Origin: Methanosarcinales archaeon
Lineage (GTDB): Archaea; Halobacteriota; Methanosarcinia; Methanosarcinales; Methanogasteraceae
DNA length: 5,959 nucleotides
NCBI GenBank assembly: GCA_030640725.1
Contig: DAOWIV010000091.1
Location: 1-5,959, forward strand
Direction: 5' to 3'
Position numbers and translations under genes: made by a program. This document shows, in pieces, positions 1 to 5,842 of this stretch (position 1 is the stretch's first letter; each line of letters starts with the position of its first letter). The notes below the pieces were generated by a model. That model had not been told where the DNA came from, ran no database searches, and saw only the letters and a list, made by a program, of their open reading frames with translations.

Positions 1-191
1 GCATAGTGAAGTCCCTCGATAGTGGTTTAAATACCTGAGTAGTTACGCATTTTATATCCTGCCTCTCATACTTTCTCGTGTAAATCTGTGTAATCTTGTG
101 GTTAGCTAAACATGTACCTGCCGGGAAAGTTATTCCTGAAGACGGAGAGTTTGGGTCTAAAAATCAAATTGTCATGACCGCAGTGATCCGT
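1..191. other. Non-coding stretch downstream of endonuclease III
   Basis: I see no convincing gene here. An open frame from a TTG near 96 runs on the plus strand into the region antisense to endonuclease III, but it has no ribosome binding site and no recognisable protein features. The stretch contains a short imperfect tandem motif around 79-103, in which TAAATCTGTG is followed by TAATCTTGTG. There is also a T5 run on the minus strand at about 159-163, roughly 30 bases past the endonuclease III stop, which could help end that transcript. An AT-rich TTTTATAT occurs near 51-58, with no gene to go with it. Confidence 0.5.
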
Positions 192-848
192 TCACCTCTG
201 CCGGGTGACGCCCACCTTCTCGCAATACGCACTGATCAGACATTCACTGCACCGCGGGCTGACCGGTGTACAGACGTTCTGCCCGTGAACCACGAGCAGA
301 TCGTTAAAATCCTGCCAGTAGGCAACCGGCAATACTCTTCGCAGCTCAAACTCGGTCTTATCCGGCGTTTTTGCCACAACAAGCCCGAGCCGGTTTGATA
401 TCCTGTGTACGTGCGTGTCCACCGCGATGCCAGGCTTGCCAAACCCGTGCGTGACCACGATGTTTGCAGTCTTTCTGCCGACACCTTTGAGCTTCAAAAG
501 TTCATTGATCTCATCCGGAACCTTTGAATCATACATCTCTATCAAAGATTTTGAGATTTCCCGAATCTGCACGGATTTTCTCCGGTAGAACCCGACCGGA
601 TAGATCGCGTCCTGCACATCAGAATTACTCAACCCAAGCATCCCCTCAGGCGTTTTAGCCAGGGAGAATAGCCGTTCTGAGGCGGCAGCGGTTACGTTGT
701 CCTTCGTTCTGAGACTTAAGAGGCACGAGATCAGAACCATGAATGGATCCCGTTCATAAGAGATCTTCGTAATTGCAGTGGGTCCGAATTTTTCACTTGA
801 GACTTTCAGGTCCCGGACGATGTTGTCAATCATGGTGTTTGCGGACAT
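192..848 (-). CDS. nth: Endonuclease III, DNA glycosylase/AP lyase with iron-sulfur cluster
   Basis: This enzyme removes oxidised pyrimidines from DNA and cleaves the resulting abasic site, the first step of base excision repair. The 218-residue protein has the helix-hairpin-helix LKGVGRKTANIV at about 119-131, with the catalytic lysine at 126. The catalytic aspartate is at 144 in AVDTHVHR. The C-terminal cluster loop has Cys193, Cys200, Cys203 and Cys209 in the exact C-x6-C-x2-C-x5-C spacing of 4Fe-4S endonuclease III. Length is normal for the family (E. coli Nth is 211). I chose the ATG at 848, preceded by a GGGGGT stretch at a suitable distance, over an upstream start at 926. That upstream start would add 26 residues lying wholly inside the preceding gene and unlike the family. 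A further in-frame ATG at 833 lacks a binding site. The gene is the last of a three-gene minus-strand run and overlaps the preceding gene by 23 bases, so translational coupling is likely. Confidence 0.95.
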   Translation of the reverse strand: MSANTMIDNIVRDLKVSSEKFGPTAITKISYERDPFMVLISCLLSLRTKDNVTAAASERLFSLAKTPEGMLGLSNSDVQDAIYPVGFYRRKSVQIREISKSLIEMYDSKVPDEINELLKLKGVGRKTANIVVTHGFGKPGIAVDTHVHRISNRLGLVVAKTPDKTEFELRRVLPVAYWQDFNDLLVVHGQNVCTPVSPRCSECLISAYCEKVGVTRQR

Positions 849-1443
849 GATCGGTACCCCCGTCGTCTGACAGGTGCCTCGCGACTGTCTTTTGAAACAC
901 TGCCTGCATGTCGCCCCCGGGTTCAAGCGCCATCAACTCGGTTAGCACCTCCTGCGCGACATCGGGTTCGTGGATGATCGTGCAGTCCACGCAACTCCAG
1001 ACCATGCCGCCGGTCGAACTCTCGACATACCTGCCGCCTGTGCGCTCATCATTGCACGGATAGAACGGGCAGAAACAGAACGTACAGTCCTGTCCCTCAA
1101 AATGACACGGATAATATTCGCAATCTCTTCTGCCCACACATATTCCTCCTTTCAGCACATCTTCAATGTTTCTTCTGGCGAGATCCTGCCCCCACGCCTT
1201 GATCGAACTTGCGATCACATCGATCAACTTCCGGTCAAGTGCGTCCGCATCGATCCGGATGCAATTATCTCCACACTCATGCACCCTGACACCGCGCTGC
1301 AAAAGGCGGGCTATCAGTTCTGATGCGTCCATCCCAAAATCCCGGATATCCACCAAAACATGCTGCGGCTCGCTCGCAATGACCCTAAATCCGCGTATGT
1401 TTCCCAGTTCTTCAATCAAAGTGTCAGTTGAATCACCCGGCAT
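826..1443 (-). CDS. CobD-tail-like protein: aminotransferase small domain plus cysteine-rich metal-binding domain
   Basis: I read a 205-residue protein in two parts. Residues 1-85 resemble the C-terminal small domain of fold-type I PLP enzymes (HisC/CobD): a FRVIASEPQHVLVDI strand region, a LLQRGVRVHEC segment, then IRIDAD with the usual substrate-side arginine. Residues 100-160 form a cysteine-rich domain with cysteines at 102, 108, 113, 120, 123, 125, 130, 151 and 154. It contains YPCH, CPFYPC and WSCVDCTIIH, which match the cysteine-rich small domain family (PF04071). From family knowledge, this same order occurs at the end of methanoarchaeal CobD, the threonine kinase/threonine-phosphate decarboxylase of cobamide synthesis, where the metal centre supports activity. 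Here the large PLP domain and its lysine are absent. The ATG at 1443 overlaps the acylphosphatase stop as TGATG; a TTG one codon upstream is less likely. The function could be a CobD partner subunit, a metal-binding regulator or a decayed relic. The intact frame and coupled start argue against a relic. Confidence 0.75.
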   Translation of the reverse strand: MPGDSTDTLIEELGNIRGFRVIASEPQHVLVDIRDFGMDASELIARLLQRGVRVHECGDNCIRIDADALDRKLIDVIASSIKAWGQDLARRNIEDVLKGGICVGRRDCEYYPCHFEGQDCTFCFCPFYPCNDERTGGRYVESSTGGMVWSCVDCTIIHEPDVAQEVLTELMALEPGGDMQAVFQKTVARHLSDDGGTDHVRKHHD

Positions 1444-1712
1444 CAAAACCTCACATCAAACATAGAAAACGCTTCGTGCTCGATCTCCTCGACCTTCAGA
1501 TCAGTGACATCAGATGCAGCCGGACCGGTTCGCAGCAGATCGACCAGCGTTCCGACATCCGCGTCATGCCCCTGCGCCACCGCTTCGACCCGCCCGTCCG
1601 GCAGGTTCCTCACCCAGCCACCAAGACCAAGGTTCTGAGCCCGTCTCACAGTGAAGTAACGAAATCCTACGCCCTGCACCATGCCGGTCACGACGATATG
1701 AATGGTCTTCAT
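1443..1712 (-). CDS. acyP: Acylphosphatase
   Basis: This small cytosolic enzyme hydrolyses acyl phosphates such as acetyl phosphate or carbamoyl phosphate to the carboxylate and phosphate. The 89-residue protein carries the family signature VTGMVQGVGFRYF, with the phosphate-binding arginine at 18. The second motif, GGWVRNLPDG, has the catalytic asparagine at 36, followed by VEAVAQG. These correspond to Arg23 and Asn41 of the animal enzymes. Length is normal for the family (about 90). I chose the ATG at 1712 because a ribosome-binding-like GAGATGATC sits just upstream. A GTG at 1733 and an ATG at 1721 would also be in frame, but the second lies inside that site. This is the first gene of the three-gene run. 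Its stop overlaps the next start by one base. The grouping with a CobD-like protein and endonuclease III does not suggest a particular substrate. Confidence 0.95.
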   Translation of the reverse strand: MKTIHIVVTGMVQGVGFRYFTVRRAQNLGLGGWVRNLPDGRVEAVAQGHDADVGTLVDLLRTGPAASDVTDLKVEEIEHEAFSMFDVRF

Positions 1713-1725
1713 ACTGATCATCTCG
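1713..1725 (-). promoter_or_regulatory. acyP: Ribosome binding site of acyP
   Basis: Read on the minus strand, GAGATGATC ends four bases before the ATG at 1712. It differs by one base from GAGGTGATC, the complement of the conserved archaeal 16S rRNA 3' end. It decides the start, because the alternative ATG at 1721 falls inside this motif. Confidence 0.6.
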
Positions 1726-1765
1726 TTTAGCACGTCTTTTTACCACCCCATCAGACAAAAACGTA

Positions 1766-1780
1766 TCTGAAATATGTGGT
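1766..1780 (-). promoter_or_regulatory. acyP: Possible TATA element of the acylphosphatase operon
   Basis: On the minus strand the sequence ACCACATATTTCAG reads toward acyP about 57-68 bases before its ATG. An archaeal TATA element here would start transcription roughly 25-30 bases later, giving a leader of about 30-40 bases that would include the GAGATGATC binding site. The match to TTTATATA is poor, so this is a weak call made mainly on position. Confidence 0.3.
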
Positions 1781-1860
1781 TCGGAAAGATAAAATCCAAC
1801 CAAAATAATGTTTAGCCCCCATCTCAGAAATCATCCAGATCGGAAACAAAAAACCCCTTC

Positions 1861-1885
1861 GGCTCTTCGCTATTTCATGTGGGTA
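1861..1885 (+). repeat. Left terminal inverted repeat of the ISL3 element
   Basis: The sequence runs GGCTCTTCGC, TATTTCATGT, GGGTA. It pairs with the reverse complement of 3140-3164, which runs GGCTCTTCTC, TGTTTTGTAT, GGGTA. The outer eight bases are identical. The last codons of the transposase overlap this repeat, as is common in compact insertion sequences. Confidence 0.9.
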
Positions 1886-3085
1886 ACTGGAAATCCAGGT
1901 GCTCCAATCGAAGATAAATCATGGTCATGAAATTCCGGATATTCCGATAACCACGAGCACTCCTCTTTAATAACTGCACAACGCTATTAATTCCCTCTAA
2001 GATGCCATTAGTGATTCTTGAGTCAAAATAATTTAGGATACCATTCCAATGTCTCTTGATAGTCAAAGCAAGCGTCGATCATCGGTTGTAATCTGCTATG
2101 CGTAGCCCAAAAGTACCACCGTTTAAGATACTGCTCGGCAACAACGCGTTTCAATGCTCCAGAAGATTTGGAGGCTGAGCTTCAAATTGTACGCCCTAAC
2201 AGTCTTCAGATTCATATCCTTGAGGCTACCTAATATCTTCTTTTGCTTTTCTGTTAGATTGCATGGATTTTTAAGCCAGAGATACCGGGTATTTTTCAGA
2301 CGCTGGTTCATCGCCACTTCCTCCCTTCGTACTGCATCGATTCCTTCATTCACAATTTTCATGACATGAAATTTATCAAAGGTAATCGATGCACTGGGAA
2401 ATTCTGTCTTGATTCCACTTATGAAGGCGGGAGACATGTCACAGCAGACCGAGTAGATGTTATCTGGATTTCCACCGTGTGTCTGGTAGTCTTCTTTGAA
2501 ACTTGAAAGCGTCGAGGAATCTTTTCCTCCACAAACATGAATTACTCCGGATGCATCGAAATCCACAACAAGTGCAATATATTTATGTCCTTTGGTACAC
2601 GACGTTTCATCAATTCCGATTACAGCGACATCCGAAAGGTCTTCTCGGGATCGAGCCTCATTGGTATAATGATCCACAACTCTCCAGATTCTTGTATCCT
2701 GTTCGTCGATTTTACTGGCAATTTCCGATATCTGCATGTTTTAAGCCATTGTCACAATCATTGCATCTATAAGAAGAGTGAATCCACTGAATTCTCGTGC
2801 CCATGGTATTTCTATTTGATGAATACCACATTTCTCACATTCCACCCTTGGAACTCTACAATGCAGGAATGCCTTGTGTTGGAAGAAGCTAAGATGTCTC
2901 CATACTTTCTCCTTGGTGTCATAAGCGGGACATTCGGGATTGTTGCATACGGGACACTCGAATTTGGTTCCGGGTGCGAAATCGAGGTAGATATCTATTT
3001 GTTTCTCGTCGGGATCGAAATCTATCTTCGTGAGTGTCCATGGATCGTTTATATTCAATGCTCTTCGGAAAAGGTCTTCGTACAT
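1875..3085 (-). pseudogene. ISL3-family transposase, one nonsense codon and two frameshifts
   Basis: Read through its lesions this is a transposase of about 402 residues, the usual ISL3 length. The first part (3085-2741) has a zinc ribbon with FECPVC and CEKCGIH pairs, then ends at an in-frame TAA at 2741-2743. The same frame continues immediately with a helix-turn-helix-like segment, NMQISEIASKIDEQDTRIWR, where relatives have an unbroken sequence. The DDE core follows: VIGIDETS, VCCDMSPAF, then after the breaks the glutamate in NGILEGINS. One extra base near 2146 ends the frame at 2123. Shifting there recovers AEQYLKRWYFWATHSRLQP and MIDA. A second extra base, a T at 2070/2071 in GCT-T-GCT, must be skipped to recover ALTIKRHWNGILNYFDSR. 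A good binding site, AAGGAGATGA, precedes the ATG at 3085. The gene is inactive unless these are sequencing errors, and three independent errors in one gene are unlikely. Confidence 0.92.
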
Positions 3086-3092
3086 CTGATAT

Positions 3093-3102
3093 TCATCTCC
3101 TT
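3093..3102 (-). promoter_or_regulatory. Ribosome binding site of the transposase
   Basis: AAGGAGATGA on the minus strand lies seven bases before the ATG at 3085. It is the strongest Shine-Dalgarno match in the window and confirms this start for the now broken transposase. Confidence 0.7.
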
Positions 3103-3139
3103 CTGTGATGATTCGATTGTTGGCGTCGGGGTATTAAAG

Positions 3140-3164
3140 TACCCATACAAAACAGAGAAGAGCC
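3140..3164 (-). repeat. Right terminal inverted repeat of the ISL3 element
   Basis: Read on the minus strand this begins GGCTCTTCTCTG and ends GGGTA, matching the left end. It lies about 55 bases upstream of the transposase start, leaving room for a promoter just inside the element. Confidence 0.9.
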
Positions 3165-3197
3165 CATAAGTTTATCGTATGTAGCCAACGGGGTACC

Positions 3198-4388
3198 TCA
3201 CGTGATCAATTCGTCCAGTCTGAACTGCTTGTGCTTTTTCACGCCGAAAAACTCGTTTGCAGTACGTCTAACTGCGTCACGATGCTCGTCCGTAGTGTAT
3301 ACCCCCATCCGCCAGTTATCCTGCTGTGCATGACCGATAGCTGCAACGAGGTGCGACACCTCATGGAGGCGCCTGAGCTCTTGATCAACCATGATGCTGG
3401 CACCGGTCTCCACGATGTCAGGTGGCTTTGGAATGTCTACCAGGATATATCCGGGATCGATCCCGAGATCGGACGTAAGTTCCGCCTCGATTCTCCTTGT
3501 GTTGTTCCGGTGCTTGAGCGTACTTTTGCCCACTTCATCAAACCCGATGTATGTCGCACGCTTAAATAGCCTCCTGTCACGCAGCCGCTCTGCGATCTCG
3601 GATGGATACCCGGGATACGAGTGCATCTGCACGAAAAGATCCTGATCGTCCATCGTAGAGAGTTTCTTCGCATCAAACCCATCCTCGATCATGCGTTCGA
3701 CTGCATGTACACACATCGCCTCTGCAATCCGGGTTACATGGTGGTAATAGACCGTCGGATGCATCATGAACCGTGAGAGTAGCAGCGATTCTGCAGCCCG
3801 CACTCCACCGCTGTTGATTACGAGTTTCCCGTCTAAAAACCGCATTTCATGAATCAAGCGAATCAGGTCGACCGAAAGTGGAACGCCAGTGTAATGCGCA
3901 TCCCTCACAAGGTAATCCATCCGGTCAACATCGATTTCGCTGTTCAAAGCGGCGCCGAGGTTCGTCTCTCCTTTTATGTGACTGGCAACTCTCGAAACGT
4001 CAAGCGAGTTCTCCTCAAATATCCTGCCCAGATCCAGATCTTCCTTAATGACATGGTAGATGTCCTCGTGCGACCTTCCGGTATGTCGCTTGATGAGGTT
4101 CTCAGTCACATGCGAGAGCGGTCCATGCCCGATGTCATGGAGCAGGGCTGCCACGCGCAGTTCGAGCCGTCCGGTCTCATCATCGATGCGACCTGAAAGC
4201 GAGTTTGCAAGATGGTACGTGCCAAGCGAGTGCTCGAATCTGGTGTGATTTGCGCCAGGATATACAAAACTGGTCAATCCGAGCTGCCTGATGCGACGTA
4301 ATCGCTGCATTGCCGGCGTATCGACCAGCGACAACATTATATCATCCAGTTCGATGTACCCATGAATCGGGTCACGAATCACATTCAT
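3198..4388 (-). CDS. SAMHD1-like HD-domain phosphohydrolase (COG1078 type)
   Basis: This 396-residue cytosolic protein has the full metal-binding set of dNTP triphosphohydrolase-like HD enzymes. It opens with MNVIRDPIHGYIEL, then NHTRFEHSLGTYHLA (Arg50, His53), LLHDIGHGPLSH (His84, Asp85, His88, His93) and EIDVDRMDYLVRDAHYTG (Asp155, Arg156, Tyr159, Asp163). By motif alignment these match SAMHD1 Arg164, His167, His206, Asp207, His210, His215, Asp311, Lys312, Tyr315 and Asp319. Hydrolysis of dNTPs, or of another nucleotide, is therefore the likely activity, but the substrate is an inference. I placed the start at the ATG at 4388: the MNVIRDPIHG opening is the family start, and upstream residues reached from 4577 run through the divergent promoter and into the opposite gene. 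The ATG also sits about 28 bases from the TATA element, so the message is probably leaderless. The broken ISL3 element begins 34 bases after the stop. An alternative start at 4409 adds seven residues. Confidence 0.92.
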   Translation of the reverse strand: MNVIRDPIHGYIELDDIMLSLVDTPAMQRLRRIRQLGLTSFVYPGANHTRFEHSLGTYHLANSLSGRIDDETGRLELRVAALLHDIGHGPLSHVTENLIKRHTGRSHEDIYHVIKEDLDLGRIFEENSLDVSRVASHIKGETNLGAALNSEIDVDRMDYLVRDAHYTGVPLSVDLIRLIHEMRFLDGKLVINSGGVRAAESLLLSRFMMHPTVYYHHVTRIAEAMCVHAVERMIEDGFDAKKLSTMDDQDLFVQMHSYPGYPSEIAERLRDRRLFKRATYIGFDEVGKSTLKHRNNTRRIEAELTSDLGIDPGYILVDIPKPPDIVETGASIMVDQELRRLHEVSHLVAAIGHAQQDNWRMGVYTTDEHRDAVRRTANEFFGVKKHKQFRLDELIT

Positions 4389-4408
4389 TGCTGATTGGTG
4401 GTTGTGCA

Positions 4409-4426
4409 TGTTTATATACATATAGC
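4409..4426. promoter_or_regulatory. Shared divergent TATA element for the HD hydrolase and aIF1A
   Basis: The 77 bases between the two divergent starts contain TTTATATACATATAGC. It reads as a TATA box on the plus strand (TTTATATA, 4411-4418) and on the minus strand (TATATGTATATAAA). Counting about 25-28 bases on from its centre puts the plus start near 4440-4445, leaving a short leader before aIF1A. It puts the minus start at about 4388-4391, on the HD hydrolase ATG. No second TATA-like stretch is present, so both directions may share one TBP site. Confidence 0.65.
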
Positions 4427-4465
4427 AACAATGCGAAGCTATGCAATGGGATATCCTGTATCGAG

Positions 4466-4777
4466 GTGTTGTATCTGGGTAAACAGAAAAAGCCAGAAGC
4501 ACCGATAGGGCGTGTGCGCACCCCGCGCAAGCATGACCGCGAGATTTTGGCAACCGTGGAAAAACTGCTTGGTGCAAACCATCTGAGGGTTAGATGTATC
4601 GATGGGACAGTGCGGACTGCCCGGATACCGGGAAGAATGAAGAAGCGGATATGGATTCGTGAAAACGACATTGTTATCATTGTTCCGTGGGATTTCCAGG
4701 ATGCTAAGGCAGACGTGATCTGGAGATACACCGCGCCACAGGTCGACTGGCTCCGGCGTCGCGGCTACCTCTCATGA
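4466..4777 (+). CDS. eif1A: Translation initiation factor aIF1A
   Basis: aIF1A binds the A-site region of the small ribosomal subunit and helps recruit initiator tRNA and position the start codon. The protein is about 103 residues. It has a basic N-terminal tail (GKQKKPEAP), the RVRTPR motif, then an OB fold with ILATVEKLLGANHLRVRCID, RIPGRMKKRIWIREND and VPWDFQDAKADVIWRYT. It ends with the archaeal WLRRRGYL, and its length and order match the archaeal factor. No in-frame ATG is suitably placed. ATGs at 4441 and 4446 are out of frame, and the in-frame ATG at 4310 lies upstream of the promoter. The start is therefore a GTG at 4466 or the TTG at 4469; the GAGGTG stretch there could even serve a slightly later start. 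Rio1 follows after 21 bases, so the two form an operon driven from the TTTATATA element. Confidence 0.93.
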   Translation: MLYLGKQKKPEAPIGRVRTPRKHDREILATVEKLLGANHLRVRCIDGTVRTARIPGRMKKRIWIRENDIVIIVPWDFQDAKADVIWRYTAPQVDWLRRRGYLS

Positions 4778-4798
4778 GACATTAAGGCATCTCGCACC

Positions 4799-5572
4799 AT
4801 GTCGAGACTCCAACTTGAAAAAAAGATAAAGGCGATTGACAGGGATATCGACAAACTTCGGATCAGGACGAAGGATTCAAAAGATTTAAAGTCTCTTGAG
4901 GGTGTTTTTGACACTTCCACATTGAAAACGCTATACCATCTTGCAAACAAAGGTTACATCGACGCGCTCGGGGGCGTGATCAGCACGGGCAAGGAGGCGA
5001 ACATATATCATGCGCGGGGGCGCGAGCGAGAGGTTGCTATAAAGATTTATCGCATCGCTGCGAGTGATTTTCGTGCAATGCAGTCTTATGTGATAGGGGA
5101 TCCAAGATTTAAGAATGTGAAGCACGATAAACGGAGCATCGTCTTTACATGGACGAAGAAGGAACTGAGGAACTTGAAAAAGGCACATGCCGCGGGAGTG
5201 CGCGTGCCAGAACCGTTTGTCTCACGAAACAACGTTCTTCTGATGGAGTTCATCGGGAATGATGAGATTCCCGCGCAGCAACTGCGCATGGTACCATTGA
5301 CCCCGGATCAGGCGCAGGACATCTTTGATACGACCATTGACTATATCAGGAAATTATATCTGGAAAATCTTGTACATGCCGATCTTAGTGAGTTTAACAT
5401 CCTCTTGAAGGACTCTGAGGTTGTATTCATCGATATGGGGCAATCGGTGACGTTGGACCATCCGAATGCCATGAAGTTTCTGATGCGGGATATCCACAAT
5501 ACAATCAGGTTCTTCAGGCGCAGGGGTGTGGAGGCAGATGAGGACAGGGTTGTGAAGATGATCCTTGGGTGA
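4799..5572 (+). CDS. rio1: RIO-type serine/threonine kinase/ATPase Rio1
   Basis: Rio1 is an atypical protein kinase that acts in late maturation of the small ribosomal subunit, largely as an ATPase releasing assembly factors. The 257-residue protein has an N-terminal winged-helix-like segment at about 35-57. Next come the Rio1-type P-loop STGKEANIY (62-70) and the nucleotide-binding lysine in VAIKIY (Lys82). The hinge region is LLMEFIG (147-153), the catalytic loop LVHADLSEFNIL has Asp195 and Asn200, and the metal loop FIDMGQSV has Asp212. STGKEA rather than a Rio2 loop, together with the length (A. fulgidus Rio1 is 258), marks it as Rio1. The ATG at 4799 lies 21 bases after the aIF1A stop and has only a weak binding site, so translation may depend on the upstream gene. 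In many archaea a KH-domain protein (Dim2/Pno1-like) follows. Here the repeat region follows instead. Confidence 0.95.
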   Translation: MSRLQLEKKIKAIDRDIDKLRIRTKDSKDLKSLEGVFDTSTLKTLYHLANKGYIDALGGVISTGKEANIYHARGREREVAIKIYRIAASDFRAMQSYVIGDPRFKNVKHDKRSIVFTWTKKELRNLKKAHAAGVRVPEPFVSRNNVLLMEFIGNDEIPAQQLRMVPLTPDQAQDIFDTTIDYIRKLYLENLVHADLSEFNILLKDSEVVFIDMGQSVTLDHPNAMKFLMRDIHNTIRFFRRRGVEADEDRVVKMILG

Positions 5573-5600
5573 CCCCTGGCGCTACCAGTTGATATTTTTC

Positions 5601-5616
5601 ATAGTATATATACTAT
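5601..5616. repeat. 16-base perfect palindrome with TATA core
   Basis: ATAGTATATATACTAT equals its own reverse complement. It sits 29 bases after the Rio1 stop, just past a T5 run (5595-5599), and 35 bases before the first repeat unit. It could be a hairpin assisting termination of the aIF1A-Rio1 transcript, a protein binding site, or a TATA element able to drive transcription into the repeat array. Confidence 0.5.
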
Positions 5617-5710
5617 AATACCCAGTCATTTTACACCCCATTCACACCTGCGAAAACGTATATCGCCAGCCCCACCCGGGAGGGCATTTCTTACTCACAA
5701 ACTCTTCACC

Positions 5711-5729
5711 AAACTTTTCACAAAAGTTT
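5711..5729 (+). repeat. Hairpin preceding the first B unit
   Basis: AAACTTTT, loop CAC, AAAAGTTT is a perfect 8-base stem with a 3-base loop. Its last bases overlap the start of the B unit, which itself contains the palindrome TTTGATCAAA (5727-5736). Confidence 0.75.
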
Positions 5730-5821
5730 GATCAAAAACTGGTCTCCGACCCGGGAGGGCATTCATCACCTGGTTACGAAGACATATATCACCAAACCCC
5801 ACCCGGAGGGCAGTTTTTACT

Positions 5822-5842
5822 CGATTTTTTGTGAAAAAATCG
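5822..5842 (+). repeat. Hairpin preceding the second B unit
   Basis: CGATTTTTT, loop GTG, AAAAAATCG is a perfect 9-base stem with a 3-base loop, at the same place relative to the B unit as the hairpin at 5711-5729. The stem sequence differs, and the loop is the reverse complement of the first hairpin's loop. Confidence 0.75.

Larger units (their letters stand above)
1861..3164 (-). mobile_element. ISL3-family insertion sequence, both ends present, transposase inactivated
   Basis: The element is about 1,304 bases and is bounded by 25-base imperfect inverted repeats at 1861-1885 and 3140-3164. Both begin GGCTCTTC and end GGGTA at their inner side, with 19 or so of 25 positions matching. It contains one transposase reading frame family on the minus strand, with a zinc ribbon and a DDE core typical of ISL3. 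ISL3 elements normally make 8-base target duplications, but the 8 bases outside each end (ACCCCTTC and CATAAGTT) do not match. The insertion is therefore old, the flanks have drifted, or recombination has occurred. The element is visibly more AT-rich than the genes on either side. It lies between the HD hydrolase stop and the acylphosphatase operon, in the same orientation as both. Confidence 0.9.

Noticed and set aside
96..398. Plus-strand open frame from a TTG
   Set aside because: It lies mostly antisense to endonuclease III, which has full motifs. It has no binding site and no protein features.
849..926. 26-residue N-terminal extension of endonuclease III
   Set aside because: It lies wholly within the preceding coding region and is unlike family N-termini. 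The ATG at 848 has a plausible binding site.
2741..2743. Stop codon in the transposase read through as pyrrolysine
   Set aside because: The codon is TAA, not TAG, and two frameshifts further on make the gene broken anyway.
2537..3169. 210-codon plus-strand open frame opposite the transposase
   Set aside because: It is a shadow of the transposase on the other strand, with no family resemblance and no binding site.
4389..4577. 63-residue N-terminal extension of the HD hydrolase
   Set aside because: It would run through the divergent promoter and the start of aIF1A, and the family begins at the MNVIRDPIHG segment.
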